Notes: generated by a model from the letters alone, not told the origin. 64,000 nt of DNA from Aquabacter sp040049275 (GCF_040049275.1 NZ_JBDZDT010000009.1:62001-126000); one strand, 5' to 3'. Shown: positions 49,402 through 59,044, counted from the stretch's first letter. Program-made: numbers and translations.

Positions 49402-50661
49402 ATGGCTCGGCTGGTGATGAAGTTCGGCGGCACCTCGGTCGCCACAATCGATCGTATCCGCAATGTGGCGCGCCATGTGAAGCGCGAGGTGGAGGCCGGC
49501 CATCAGGTGGCCGTCGTAGTCTCCGCCATGTCCGGTAAGACCAACGAACTGGTGGGCTGGGTGCGCGACGCCGCGACCCTGCACGATGCCCGCGAATATG
49601 ACGCCGTGGTCGCCTCGGGCGAGCAGGTGACGTCGGGGCTGCTCGCCGTCGCACTCCAGAATATGGGCCTTTCCGCCCGCTCCTGGCAGGGATGGCAGAT
49701 CCCCATCTCCACGGACGATGCCCATGGCTCCGCCCGCATCATGGAGATCGACGGCACGGCCCTCACGGCGCAGATGGACTCGGGCGAGGTGGCGGTGATC
49801 GCTGGCTTCCAGGGCATCCACCTGCCCTCCGGCCGCATCACCACCCTCGGGCGCGGCGGCTCGGACACGAGCGCGGTGGCGATTGCCGCCGCCATCGGCG
49901 CCGCGCGCTGCGACATCTATACGGACGTGGACGGCGTCTACACCACCGACCCACGCATGGTGCCCCGCGCGCGGCGCCTCCCCAAGGTGGCGTTCGAGGA
50001 AATGCTGGAAATGGCCTCCCTCGGTGCCAAGGTGCTCCAGGTGCGCTCGGTAGAGCTTGCCATGGTGCATAAGGTGCGCACCTTCGTGCGTTCCAGCTTC
50101 GAAGATCCCGATGCGCCCCACATGGGCACGGCCGAGGCGGCGGGCACGCTCATCTGCGAGGAGGAGGAAATCGTGGCAAACCAGATGGAATCCCAGGTCG
50201 TCACCGGCATCGCCTTCGCCCGCGACGAGGCCCAGGTCTCGATCCGCCGGGTGGCCGACAAGCCGGGCATCGCCGCGGCGGTGTTCGGGCCCCTGGCCGA
50301 GGCGCACATCAATGTGGATATGATCGTCCAGAACGTGTCGGCGGACGGCTTCACCGATATCACTTTCACCGTTCCCACCGCCGACTTCGAGCGCGCCAAG
50401 AACGCGCTGACGAAGGCGCGCGGGGCCATCGGCTACGACACGCTGGAGGGCGAGCCTGATGTGGTGAAGGTGTCGGTCATCGGCATCGGCATGCGCTCCC
50501 ACGCGGGCGTCGCAGCGGAAGCCTTCAAGGCATTGGCGGCGAAGGGCATCAACATTCGCGCCATAACCACATCTGAGATCAAGATTTCGATCCTGATCGA
50601 TGCGGCTTATACCGAGCTTGCGGTGCGGACTCTCCATTCGCTATACGGTCTCGATAGCTGA
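49402..50661 (+). CDS. lysC: aspartate kinase
   Basis: Phosphorylates aspartate, the first step toward lysine, methionine and threonine. 419 residues, monofunctional type. MKFGGTSVATIDRI at the start is the kinase signature and VAVVVSAMSGKTNELVG follows near residue 35; the C-terminal part (about 260-419) carries two ACT domains, with VTGIAFARDEAQVSI and VSVIGIGMRSHAGVAAEAF, that bind lysine and threonine for feedback control. ptsP follows 100 bases downstream, as in many Rhizobiales. Confidence 0.96.
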   Translation: MARLVMKFGGTSVATIDRIRNVARHVKREVEAGHQVAVVVSAMSGKTNELVGWVRDAATLHDAREYDAVVASGEQVTSGLLAVALQNMGLSARSWQGWQIPISTDDAHGSARIMEIDGTALTAQMDSGEVAVIAGFQGIHLPSGRITTLGRGGSDTSAVAIAAAIGAARCDIYTDVDGVYTTDPRMVPRARRLPKVAFEEMLEMASLGAKVLQVRSVELAMVHKVRTFVRSSFEDPDAPHMGTAEAAGTLICEEEEIVANQMESQVVTGIAFARDEAQVSIRRVADKPGIAAAVFGPLAEAHINVDMIVQNVSADGFTDITFTVPTADFERAKNALTKARGAIGYDTLEGEPDVVKVSVIGIGMRSHAGVAAEAFKALAAKGINIRAITTSEIKISILIDAAYTELAVRTLHSLYGLDS

Positions 50662-50761
50662 AATCTGGCGCGAGCCAGCGGCTGACGATTTGGCGCGGGG
50701 GGCGCCACCCGCAACCCACCCGGGTCAGCGGTCCCCGGGTACCTCATTAAGGATGCGGCCG

Positions 50762-53029
50762 ATGCGTGGCGCGCTCGGCGGCCCCCGCGTTCTCCTGAGA
50801 CGCCTCCGCGAAGTCATGGCGGAGCCGGTCAGCGCGCAGGACCGCCTGGACAAGATCGTTGTGCTTATCGCTGCCAACATGGTGGCGGAAGTCTGCTCGG
50901 TCTATGTGCTGCGCGTCGACCAGACTCTCGAGCTGTACGCAACGGAAGGCCTGAACCGGGACGCGGTCCACCAGACCGTGATGCGCGTGAGCGAGGGCCT
51001 TGTCGGCCACGTGGCGCGCGAGGCCGAGCCGGTCGCCATCTCCGACGCCCAGAACCATCCGGAATTCTCCTACCGGCCGGAGACGGGCGAAGAGATCTAT
51101 AATTCCTTCCTCGGCGTGCCGGTGCTCCGCGGCGGCAATACCCTCGGCGTGCTGGTGGTGCAGAACCGCGCCCACCGCACCTATGCGGAAGAGGAGGTCG
51201 AGGCGCTCCAGACCACGGCCATGGTGCTGGCGGAGATGATCGCCTCTGGCGAGCTCACCGCCCTCGCCAAGCCCGGCGCCGAGCCGGCCGTCCGCCGGCC
51301 GGTGCATCTGTCCGGCATCCCCCTGGCCGACGGGCTCGGCCTCGGCCATGTGGTGCTGCACGAGCCGCGCATCGTCGTCACCAACGTCATCGCCGACGAC
51401 GTGCAGCGCGAAACGGCCCGGCTGGACGCCGCCATCGGCAAGCTGCGCGCCTCCATCGACCTGCTGCTGGAGGATGACGGACTCTCCAAGGCGGGCGAGC
51501 ACCGCGAGATTCTCGAAGCCTACCGCATGTTCGCCCACGACCGCGGCTGGATGCACAAGATGCGCGAGGCGGTGCTGACTGGCCTCACCGCCGAGGCGGC
51601 GGTGGAGCGCGTGCAGTCCGACACCCGCGCCCGCATCATGCGCGCCTCCGACCCTTATCTGCGCGAGCGGCTGCACGATCTGGACGACCTCGCCAACCGG
51701 CTGCTGAGGGAACTGACCGGCCGCGTGCGCTCCGCCGACCGCCTGGACCTGCCGGAGAATGCGGTCATCTTCGCCCGCAACATGAGCCCGGCGGCCCTGC
51801 TGGATTATGACCGCACCCGCGTGCGCGGCCTCGTACTGGAAGAGGGCGGCACCACCAGCCACGTCACCATCGTCGCCCGCGCGCTGGGCATCGCGGCTGT
51901 GGGGCAGGTGGAGAACGCCACCGGACTGGTGGAGCCCGGCGACCCGGTGATCGTGGACGGCCAGGCCGGCGAGGTGCATCTGCGCCCGCCGGGGGACGTG
52001 GAAGCCGCCTATGCCGAGAAGGCCCGCTTCCGTGCCCGCCGGCAGGCGCAATATGCCGCGCTGCGCGACAAGCCGGCGGTGACGAAGGACGGGGTCGCCA
52101 TCGACCTCAACCTCAATGCCGGCCTCCTGGTGGACCTGCCGCACATCGCCGAGACGGGGGCGGCAGGCATCGGCCTGTTCCGCACCGAGCTCCAGTTCAT
52201 GATCGCCTCCACTTTCCCGCGCATCTCCGAGCAGCTGAAGCTCTACCGCGCGGTGCTGGACGCAGCCGGCACCCGGCCGGTGACGTTCCGCACGCTGGAT
52301 ATCGGCGGCGACAAAGTGCTGCCGTACATGCGCACCGTGGAGGAAGAGAACCCGGCCCTCGGCTGGCGCGCCATCCGCCTCGGCCTCGATCGGCCCGGGC
52401 TTCTGCGCAGCCAGCTCCGCGCTCTGCTGCGGGCGGGCGCGGGACGCGAGCTGCGCATCATGTTCCCCATGGTGGCGGCGGCGAGCGAGTTCGACCAGGC
52501 GAAGGCCATCCTGGAGCGCGAACTGACCCATCTGCGCAAGCATGGCCACGGTCTGCCGGACCGGGTGTTCGTGGGCGCCATGGTGGAGGTGCCCTCGCTG
52601 CTGTTCCAGCTGGACGAGATCCTCTCCCGCGTGGACTTCCTCTCCGTGGGGTCCAACGACCTCGTGCAATTCCTGTTCGCGGCGGACCGGGGCAATGTGC
52701 GCGTCGCCGACCGCTTCGACCCCCTCTGCCCGCCAGCCCTGCGCGCCTTCCGCGCGGTGGCGGAGGCGGGCGAGCGCCACGGCAAGCCCGTGACCCTCTG
52801 CGGGGAGCTGGCCTCGCGGCCGCTGGAGGCGGTGGCGCTGGCCGCGGTGGGTTATCGCTCCCTCTCCCTCTCCCCTGCCGCCGTCGGCCCGGTGAAGGCC
52901 ACCTTGCTCCAGCTCGACGTCAGCGCAGCCCGTGCGGTCTTGCTTCCCATGCTGGAGGATACCTCCGGCGTCAGCGACGTGCGCACCACGCTGCGCGCTT
53001 TTGCTGACATCAGCGGATTGCCCCTTTGA
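50762..53029 (+). CDS. ptsP: phosphoenolpyruvate-protein phosphotransferase PtsP (enzyme I-Ntr)
   Basis: 755 residues from the ATG at 50762, which is preceded by AAGGA; an ATG at 50753 would add three residues. An N-terminal GAF domain (about 25-165) senses nitrogen status, the phosphohistidine domain has the active-site GGTTSHVTIVARALG near 364-378, and the C-terminal PEP-binding domain contains LFRTELQFM near 475 and VGSNDLVQFLFA. It starts the nitrogen phosphotransferase relay. No NPr or EIIA-Ntr gene is here. prfA overlaps its stop. Confidence 0.95.
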   Translation: MRGALGGPRVLLRRLREVMAEPVSAQDRLDKIVVLIAANMVAEVCSVYVLRVDQTLELYATEGLNRDAVHQTVMRVSEGLVGHVAREAEPVAISDAQNHPEFSYRPETGEEIYNSFLGVPVLRGGNTLGVLVVQNRAHRTYAEEEVEALQTTAMVLAEMIASGELTALAKPGAEPAVRRPVHLSGIPLADGLGLGHVVLHEPRIVVTNVIADDVQRETARLDAAIGKLRASIDLLLEDDGLSKAGEHREILEAYRMFAHDRGWMHKMREAVLTGLTAEAAVERVQSDTRARIMRASDPYLRERLHDLDDLANRLLRELTGRVRSADRLDLPENAVIFARNMSPAALLDYDRTRVRGLVLEEGGTTSHVTIVARALGIAAVGQVENATGLVEPGDPVIVDGQAGEVHLRPPGDVEAAYAEKARFRARRQAQYAALRDKPAVTKDGVAIDLNLNAGLLVDLPHIAETGAAGIGLFRTELQFMIASTFPRISEQLKLYRAVLDAAGTRPVTFRTLDIGGDKVLPYMRTVEEENPALGWRAIRLGLDRPGLLRSQLRALLRAGAGRELRIMFPMVAAASEFDQAKAILERELTHLRKHGHGLPDRVFVGAMVEVPSLLFQLDEILSRVDFLSVGSNDLVQFLFAADRGNVRVADRFDPLCPPALRAFRAVAEAGERHGKPVTLCGELASRPLEAVALAAVGYRSLSLSPAAVGPVKATLLQLDVSAARAVLLPMLEDTSGVSDVRTTLRAFADISGLPL

Positions 53030-54123
53030 GCGACGACCCTCTTCTCTCGAAACTGCCCATCGCCAAGCTCGACCAGTTGGTTGCTCGCCATGCCGAGGTG
53101 GAGGCCCTCTTGGCCGCCGGCGCGGAGGGTGAGGAATATGTGCGTCTCGGCCGCGAATTCTCCGAGCTGACCCCTGTGGTGGAGGAGGTGCGCGCCTTGC
53201 GCGCCGCCGCCCGCGATCTCACCGAGACCCGCGAACTGCTCGACGATCCCGACACCGACGCCGACATGCGGGCGCTGGCGCTGAGCGAGGAGGAGCGCCT
53301 CGTCGCCGAGTTGGAGCGCCTGACCGCCGCCGTGCGGATCGCGCTCCTGCCCAAGGACGCCATGGATTCCCGCGGCGTCATCCTGGAAGTGCGCGCCGGC
53401 ACGGGCGGCGACGAGGCCGCCTTGTTCGCGGGCGACCTGTTCCGCATGTATTCGCGCTATGCCGCCGAGCGGGGCTGGACGGTGGAGGTGCTCTCCGAGA
53501 GCGAGGGCACCATGGGCGGCTACAAAGAAGTGATCGCCGCGCTCCACGGCGCCGGCGCCTTCGCCCGGCTGAAGTTCGAATCCGGCGTCCACCGGGTGCA
53601 GCGCGTGCCCGCGACCGAGGGCTCCGGCCGCATCCACACCTCCGCCGCCACCGTGGCGGTGCTGCCCGAGGCGGAGGAGGTGGACGTGGACATCAATGAG
53701 AGCGACCTGCGCATCGACGTCTACCGTGCCCAGGGCGCCGGCGGCCAGCATGTGAACAAGACCGAGAGCGCGGTGCGCATCACCCACATCCCCACCGGCA
53801 TCGTGGTGGCAGTGCAGGATGAGCGCTCCCAGCACCGCAACAAGGCCCGCGCCATGGCCATGCTGCGCTCGCGCATGGTGGACGAGGAGCGCCAGCGCTC
53901 GGAGGCTGGCCGTGCCGCCGACCGGCGCGGGCAAGTGGGCTCCGGCGACCGCTCCGAGCGCATCCGCACCTATAATTTCCCGCAAGGGCGCGTCACAGAC
54001 CACCGCATCAATCTCACCCTCTACAAGCTGGAGGAAGTGATCGCGGGGCTGGCACTTGACGAGATCCTCGACGCGCTCATCACCGAGCACCAGGCGGAGC
54101 TGATGGCCTCCGCCGAAACGTGA
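53026..54123 (+). CDS. prfA: peptide chain release factor 1
   Basis: Recognises UAA and UAG and triggers release of the finished protein. 365 residues starting with TTG at 53026, overlapping the ptsP stop. The decoding motif PAT is visible in QRVPATEGSG near residue 193 and the catalytic GGQ in GAGGQHVNKTES near 238-240, with the helix after it. prmC, whose product methylates this GGQ glutamine, follows with a four-base overlap. Confidence 0.97.
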   Translation: MSDDPLLSKLPIAKLDQLVARHAEVEALLAAGAEGEEYVRLGREFSELTPVVEEVRALRAAARDLTETRELLDDPDTDADMRALALSEEERLVAELERLTAAVRIALLPKDAMDSRGVILEVRAGTGGDEAALFAGDLFRMYSRYAAERGWTVEVLSESEGTMGGYKEVIAALHGAGAFARLKFESGVHRVQRVPATEGSGRIHTSAATVAVLPEAEEVDVDINESDLRIDVYRAQGAGGQHVNKTESAVRITHIPTGIVVAVQDERSQHRNKARAMAMLRSRMVDEERQRSEAGRAADRRGQVGSGDRSERIRTYNFPQGRVTDHRINLTLYKLEEVIAGLALDEILDALITEHQAELMASAET

Positions 54124-54986
54124 GCCCCCGAGGGATGAGCGCCATATTCCGCTCCGCCCTGCGCCGGCAGATGGCGGTGCGGCTCACGGCGGCGGGCATC
54201 CCTGGCGCGGAGCTGGATGCGCGCCTCCTCCTCGCTCATGCCCTCCGGGAGGATGCAGGGGCGCTTCTTTCCGACGCGCCGGTCGCGGAAGAGGAGCGCC
54301 TGCGGGCCGAGGCCCTGCTGGCGCGGCGCCTCGCCGGCGAGCCTGTGGCGCGCATCCTGGGCGAGCGGGAATTCTGGAGCCTGCCCTTCCTCCTCTCGCC
54401 GGAGACCCTGGTGCCCCGGCCGGATACCGAGACGGTGGTCGAGGCAGCCCTGGCCCATATCGGCGACAGGCAGGCACAACTGAGCGTCCTCGATCTCGGC
54501 ACGGGCTCCGGGGCGATCCTCGCCGCTTTGCTCGTGGAACTGCCGAAAGCGACCGGCGTGGGCGTGGACCGCTCTGAAGGCGCCGCCATCACGGCGCGCG
54601 ACAATCTGGCGCGTCTGGGCTTAGGGGCGCGGGTGCTGGTGTTTTCGGGCCATTGGGCCGCCGCTTTGGCGGGGCCATTCGACCTCGTGGTCTCCAACCC
54701 GCCTTACATCCCGAGCGGCGATATCGGCGGGCTCGATGTCGAGGTGCGGCGGCACGATCCCCTGGCGGCGCTGGATGGCGGTACGGAAGGGCTTGATGCC
54801 TATGCCGCCATTGCCGCCGACCTGCCGCGGCTGCTGAAGACGGGGGGCATCGCCGTCCTGGAGCTGGGCATCGGGCAGGAGGCGGCGGTGACGGGGCTGC
54901 TACGGCACGCGGGCCTCACCGTGCCGCACCCCGCCCGACGGGACCTTGGCGGCATCCCCCGGGCGCTGGCCTGCGTGCGGCCGTAA
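54120..54986 (+). CDS. prmC: release factor glutamine methyltransferase PrmC
   Basis: Methylates the glutamine of the GGQ motif in release factors. 288 residues starting with GTG at 54120 in a GTGA overlap with prfA; ATG at 54135 is an alternative. The SAM motif VLDLGTGSGAILAALL lies near residues 123-138 and the catalytic VVSNPPYIPS near 191-200. The N-terminal helical domain spans 1-90. Position directly after prfA confirms the identity. Confidence 0.95.
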   Translation: MSPRGMSAIFRSALRRQMAVRLTAAGIPGAELDARLLLAHALREDAGALLSDAPVAEEERLRAEALLARRLAGEPVARILGEREFWSLPFLLSPETLVPRPDTETVVEAALAHIGDRQAQLSVLDLGTGSGAILAALLVELPKATGVGVDRSEGAAITARDNLARLGLGARVLVFSGHWAAALAGPFDLVVSNPPYIPSGDIGGLDVEVRRHDPLAALDGGTEGLDAYAAIAADLPRLLKTGGIAVLELGIGQEAAVTGLLRHAGLTVPHPARRDLGGIPRALACVRP

Positions 54987-55472
54987 CGCTTTGGACACCG
55001 CACCGTCACGAAAAAATCGCTTGGAAGGGCGGGGCGAACTGGCTAGTGTCCTGTCCTAGGAGTCGAACCGATGCATTGGCCCATGGGGCAAAGTCCACAG
55101 GGCTGAAGCGCGCTCCCGAAATCTGAACAGATGCTTCGGGTGTGAGGAAAGGCGATGTGGTGGCGCGCCGAGACCGTGCCGCAATCTCCTTCACGGGACG
55201 AATGCATTACCAGTTTCTCGCGCGCACGCCCGGCGTGGCTGTGCGGAGGATGGGTTGGCTGGCCGCGCGGGTGCGCGGAGCGGGGCTCATGGGCAAACGG
55301 ATCCTGATTCTTCAAGGTTTTGCTTCAACAGGCCTGGGGCGTTGCCCCCGGCCGTGAAAGACGGTCATCCGTCATATCTGTCCCCGGAAACGGCTGGCAG
55401 CCTCGGCTCCAGTCCATTGGTGCCGGGGGCGAAACGGTGGCGGTGCTGCCGAGCGAGTAGAGAACGATCCAG
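54987..55472 (+). other. 486-base intergenic region upstream of DUF4167 gene
   Basis: No convincing protein or tRNA gene. A promoter-like TTGGAA (55021-55026), 17-base spacer, TAGTGT (55044-55049) is present and would give a long leader of about 415 bases. A 71-codon frame at 55142-55357 looks non-coding (basic, no domain). A GAGTCGAACC stretch near 55060 resembles a tRNA T-arm on the minus strand, but no cloverleaf completes it. Confidence 0.4.
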
Positions 55473-56516
55473 ATGAGAAATGGTCAGCAGAAGCGCATGC
55501 GCGGCCGGCAGAACAACAACCGCCGTGGCTCGAACCCTTTGACGCGGGTGTACGAATCCAACGGTCCTGACGTGAAGGTGCGCGGCACCGCCCATCACAT
55601 TGCCGAGAAGTACCAGCAGCTGGCCCGCGACGCCCAGTCCTCCGGCGACTATGTGGCGGCCGAGAACTATTACCAGCACGCCGAGCACTATCAGCGCCTC
55701 ATCGCCTCCCTCCAGGCCCAGTTCGCACCCCAGCAGGGCTTCGGCCAGGGTGATGAGATGGACGAGGGCGAGGACGACGATGTCGGCGGCCTCGAGGCGC
55801 CGCAGCCGTATCAGCAGCCCTACCAGCAGCGCGAGCAGTTCCAGCAGCGCGACAATTATCAGCCCCGCGATCAGCGCCAGGCGCGCGACGATCGTGGCCA
55901 GCGTGACGACCGCGGCCAGCGCGATGACCGCCAGCCTCGGGACGATCGCGGTCCGCGCGAAGATCGCCCGCCGCGTGACGATCGCGGCCAGCGCGACAAC
56001 CGCCAGAACGGCTATCAGCGCCGCAGCCGCGAGGAAGAGGGTGGCGAAGGCTACCAGCAGCCGCCCCGCGAATTCCGTGGCCGCGGCCGCGAGGACGATC
56101 AGGGGAATTACGCCCCTCGGCCGCCCCGCGAGGAGGAACAGGGCAATTATGCGCCCCGGCCGCCGCGCCCGCCTCGCGCGCCGCGTGAAGACCGCCCGCC
56201 CCGTGAGGAGCGCCAGCCTCGCGAGGAGCGCACTGAGCGTTTCCCCCGCGAGGAGGAAGCCCAGCTCGGCCTGCCGTCCTTCATCACCGGCAGCGCCCCG
56301 CGCCCCGAGCCGCGCGAGTTCATCGAGGAAGAGCGTCCGCAGGCCGTCGAGCCCGCAGCCCCCGTCCAGCCCGCGCCCGAGGGTGAAGAGGGGGGCGAGG
56401 AGCGCCTCGCCGGCACCCGCCGCCGCCGCAGCCGCTACCGTTCGCGCGCCGAGCGGCCCGAGGGGGGCGAGGAGGAAAGTGCCGCCCCCGTCGAGCAGCC
56501 GAGCTTCGGCGAGTGA
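55473..56516 (+). CDS. DUF4167 domain protein with low-complexity Arg/Asp/Gln tail
   Basis: 347 residues. The N-terminal 90 residues are the conserved DUF4167 domain (RMRGRQNNNRRGSNPLTRVYESNGPD, VRGTAHHIAEKYQQLARDAQSSGDY, AAENYYQHAEHYQRLI). The rest is disordered: a repeat of RDDRGQRDDR/RDDRGPRED near 138-175, RPPREEEQGNYAPR copies near 205-240 and an acidic or RRRRSR end. Such RG-rich tails often bind RNA; that role here is an inference. The family is characteristic of Rhizobiales and usually lies after prmC. Strong terminator at 56544. Confidence 0.88.
   Translation: MRNGQQKRMRGRQNNNRRGSNPLTRVYESNGPDVKVRGTAHHIAEKYQQLARDAQSSGDYVAAENYYQHAEHYQRLIASLQAQFAPQQGFGQGDEMDEGEDDDVGGLEAPQPYQQPYQQREQFQQRDNYQPRDQRQARDDRGQRDDRGQRDDRQPRDDRGPREDRPPRDDRGQRDNRQNGYQRRSREEEGGEGYQQPPREFRGRGREDDQGNYAPRPPREEEQGNYAPRPPRPPRAPREDRPPREERQPREERTERFPREEEAQLGLPSFITGSAPRPEPREFIEEERPQAVEPAAPVQPAPEGEEGGEERLAGTRRRRSRYRSRAERPEGGEEESAAPVEQPSFGE
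55884..56005. repeat. tandem GAC/CGC-rich repeat inside the DUF4167 gene
   Basis: Degenerate repeats of about 15-24 bases built on GACGATCGCGGCCAGCGC, encoding RDDRGQRDDR-type units. Repeat number may vary between strains through slippage. Confidence 0.6.
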
Positions 56517-56543
56517 ACTTGGCGCAACGCCCCGCTTGAAGAG

Positions 56544-56576
56544 AAAAGGCCCCGCTCTGCGGGGCCTTTTTCTTTT
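56544..56576 (+). terminator. rho-independent terminator of the DUF4167 gene
   Basis: AAAAGGCCCCGC (56544-56555), loop TCT, GCGGGGCCTTTT (56559-56570), then TCTTTT. A 12-base perfect stem starting 28 bases after the stop. Confidence 0.9.
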
Positions 56577-56589
56577 GAGCATGACGCTC

Positions 56590-56775
56590 GCCCTCCTCCC
56601 CTGAGGGGAGGGTCGCAAAACTCAATGCGAGACGTCGAGCCGGTGCACCGTACTCCCTCTCCCAGAGGGGGAGAGGGTTGGGGTGAGGGGGAACCACCCT
56701 CCCCAGTCCTGAACAGCCGGAGCCCCCTCACCCGGCCGCTGCGCGGCCGACCTCTCCCCCTCGGGGAGAGGTGAG
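56590..56775. repeat. family C palindromic repeats
   Basis: Three hairpins in a row: CCTCCCCTGAGGGGAGG near 56592-56612, CCCTCTCCCAGAGGGGGAGAGGG near 56655-56677, and a larger one around GGCCGCTGCGCGGCC (56733-56748) and CTCTCCCCCTCGGGGAGAG (56752-56770). GTGAGGGGG near 56682 also pairs with CCCCCTCAC near 56723. Between the convergent ends of the DUF4167 and LysR genes. Confidence 0.7.
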
Positions 56776-56831
56776 AACCCTTCCGGGACTCGGTCGGATA
56801 TTGCAGCAGTCCCCAAAGCGGGAAGCACCGA

Positions 56832-57749
56832 TCAAAAATACCCTTCCCAGAACTTGTTCAGCCGCTCCGCTTCCTCCCGCAACAGCTCCAGGAAAGCGGC
56901 GGCCGGCGGGGAGATGACATGACGCGAAGGCTCGATGAGGACGAGGTTGAGCGGCGCCACCGGATCGACGATGGGCTGGACCGAGAGCGGCAGCAGGTCG
57001 ATGTCCGCCGCCAGCATGATGGCGGGAACCACCGTGCGCCAGTCGGACGAGGCGACGAAGTCCAGCGTGCCCATCATGGAATCCATCTCCAGCATGCGCT
57101 CCATCTGCACGCCGTTGGAGGCGATATAGGTCTCGATCAGCGTGCGGCGCGTATTGGCGATGGAGGGCAGCACCAGCTTCAGCGGGCCGAGGGAGGCCAT
57201 GTGCACCGGCTTCAGGTGGGACGCCGGGTCCAGCCGGCTCACCAGCGTCTCATGGGTGGTGAGGAAATGCTGGGTCTTCAAGCCCGGCCGTCCGGGGATG
57301 GAGGGGACGATGGCGAAGTCCATCTCCCCGTTCAGCACGCTGTTGGTGAGGATGGGGCTGAACGCCTCCACCACGCGGATGGAGACGTTGGGATAATCCT
57401 TGATGAAGCGCCGCATGGCGGGGGCCAGCGTCACGCGCGTCATGGTGGGCATCAGCCCCACGGCGATGTCGCCGGAAACGCCGTGCCCGAACAGCATCAT
57501 GGACTGGTGGGTGGCCTCGTGCAGCCGCAGCATCTCCACGCAGCGGCTATAATAGGCATCGCCCGCAGGGGTCGGCGTCACCCGGCCCTTCTCGCGAGAG
57601 AACAGGCGCACGCCGAACCGCTCCTCCAGCTTGCGGATATGCTGCGAGACGCCGGACTGGGTGCCGTGCTCGCGATGCGCCGCCGCGGTGAAGGAGCGTT
57701 CCTCATAGGCCGCCACGAACAGGCGGATTTCTCTCAAGCTTTCGGCCAC
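56832..57749 (-). CDS. LysR family transcriptional regulator
   Basis: 305 residues, family length. The N-terminal HTH (about 1-60) contains SLREIRLFVAAYEERSFTAAAHREHGTQSGVSQHIRKLEERFGVRLFSRE. The co-inducer domain follows (GDIAVGLMPTM near 95, LVLPSIANTRRTLIETYIAS near 190). It is the last of three minus-strand genes, after a TauE-like permease and an MFS transporter, and probably controls them. The effector is not predictable. Confidence 0.92.
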   Translation of the reverse strand: MAESLREIRLFVAAYEERSFTAAAHREHGTQSGVSQHIRKLEERFGVRLFSREKGRVTPTPAGDAYYSRCVEMLRLHEATHQSMMLFGHGVSGDIAVGLMPTMTRVTLAPAMRRFIKDYPNVSIRVVEAFSPILTNSVLNGEMDFAIVPSIPGRPGLKTQHFLTTHETLVSRLDPASHLKPVHMASLGPLKLVLPSIANTRRTLIETYIASNGVQMERMLEMDSMMGTLDFVASSDWRTVVPAIMLAADIDLLPLSVQPIVDPVAPLNLVLIEPSRHVISPPAAAFLELLREEAERLNKFWEGYF

Positions 57750-57861
57750 GGCCGTCCCGTCCGGTTTTCTGGCGCTTCACGCCCGCCCCCGCGCCAAGCG
57801 GGCGGATGCTGCCTTTGCGCATAAGGTGGCATGCCGGCGCGGCGCAATGAAAGAGGCGGCT

Positions 57862-59025
57862 TCATCGGCCCTTCGGCTCCAGGAGATGGAGCGCGCCCGC
57901 CACAAGCGTCATCGCAAGCCCAATGCCCGAGACGAGGGACCAGCCGCCCACCACATAGGCCCAGGCGCCGACGGCCGAACCCACCGCGCCGCCGGAATAG
58001 AAGATGGTGTAGAAGAGGCCGTTGAGGCGGCTGCGCGCATCGCTTCCTAAGGTGAAGATCATGCGCTGGCTGATGACGAGGCTCGCCGCCACGCCGCAAT
58101 CGATCAGCACGCTGGCGGCCACGAGGCAGGCCAGGCTCACGAAAGTTCCCGCCTCTCCGAAGAAGCTGAGCACGAAGGACAAAGCGGAGGCGGAGAGCGC
58201 GATGAGCGCGCCCGCAACGCTCCAGCCCCGGTCCGCCGCCCAGCCGGTGATGGGCGCGGCGACGGCGCCGGTCACGGCGATGAGCGCGAACAGGGCGACA
58301 CCCCGCTGGCTCAGGCCATAGGCCGGGCTCAGCAGAAGCAGGGGGATGGCGGTCCAGAACAAGGTGAAGGCGCCGAACAGGAAGAACTGCACCACCGCCC
58401 GGCGCCGCAGCACGGGGTTTGCGCGGAACAGCTCCCGCATGGACCGCAGAAGGGTGCGATAGCGGAAGCCCGGCGGCGGCTGGCGCCTGGGCGCAAGGAT
58501 GGACAGGCCCAGCGCCATCAGGGCCACGAGGCCGGCCGAGAGGAGGAAGATGGCGCGCCAGCCATAGGCGTCGGCAACCAGGCTGGAGAGGGGGCGGGCC
58601 GCCATCATGCCCATGATCAGGCCGGCGAGCACATTGCCCACGGTGCGCCCCCGCTCCTCCGGCGTCGCGAGGTGGGAGGCGAAGGGCACGATGACCTGCG
58701 CCACCGAGGCGCCGAGCCCGATCACCAAGGCCGCCGCGAGGAAAGTCGCCGCATTCTGCGCCAGCCCGGCGCACAGCAAGGCCACCGCCACCACCGAGAA
58801 GGCGCAGACGATGAGCCTGCGGTTCTCGAAGCGGTCCCCCAGCGGCACCACCAGCGCCATGCCGAGCCCGTAGCCCGCCTGCGTCACCGTCATGGCGAGC
58901 CCGGCGGCGGCGGGCGAGATGCCCAGCGCCGCGCTGATGGGGCCGAGCAGCGGCTGCGAATAATAGAGGTTTGCGACGGCGACACCGCCGGCCAGCGCCA
59001 GAAGGAGGGTGAGCCCGGAGCGCAT
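57862..59025 (-). CDS. MFS transporter
   Basis: 387 residues with twelve hydrophobic segments in two groups of six. MFS signature A appears as LVVPLGDRFENRRL near residues 59-72 and a shorter version at about 245. ALAGGVAVANLYYSQPLLGPIS near 11-32 matches the class of drug and metabolite exporters that includes YnfM-like proteins. It lies between the TauE gene (20 bases upstream) and the LysR gene. Substrate unknown. Confidence 0.88.
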   Translation of the reverse strand: MRSGLTLLLALAGGVAVANLYYSQPLLGPISAALGISPAAAGLAMTVTQAGYGLGMALVVPLGDRFENRRLIVCAFSVVAVALLCAGLAQNAATFLAAALVIGLGASVAQVIVPFASHLATPEERGRTVGNVLAGLIMGMMAARPLSSLVADAYGWRAIFLLSAGLVALMALGLSILAPRRQPPPGFRYRTLLRSMRELFRANPVLRRRAVVQFFLFGAFTLFWTAIPLLLLSPAYGLSQRGVALFALIAVTGAVAAPITGWAADRGWSVAGALIALSASALSFVLSFFGEAGTFVSLACLVAASVLIDCGVAASLVISQRMIFTLGSDARSRLNGLFYTIFYSGGAVGSAVGAWAYVVGGWSLVSGIGLAMTLVAGALHLLEPKGR

Positions 59026-59044
59026 CAGCCCGCCTTGTCCCGCC

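Noticed and set aside
50747..52780. A 677-codon open frame antisense to ptsP
   Set aside because: Shadow of ptsP third-position bias; composition is typical of antisense artefacts (His, Gly, Gln rich).
55040..55075. tRNA T-arm-like sequence GAGTCGAACC
   Set aside because: On either strand no acceptor, D or anticodon stems fit at tRNA spacing.
55142..55357. 71-codon frame before the DUF4167 gene
   Set aside because: Basic composition, no ribosome site and no recognisable pattern.
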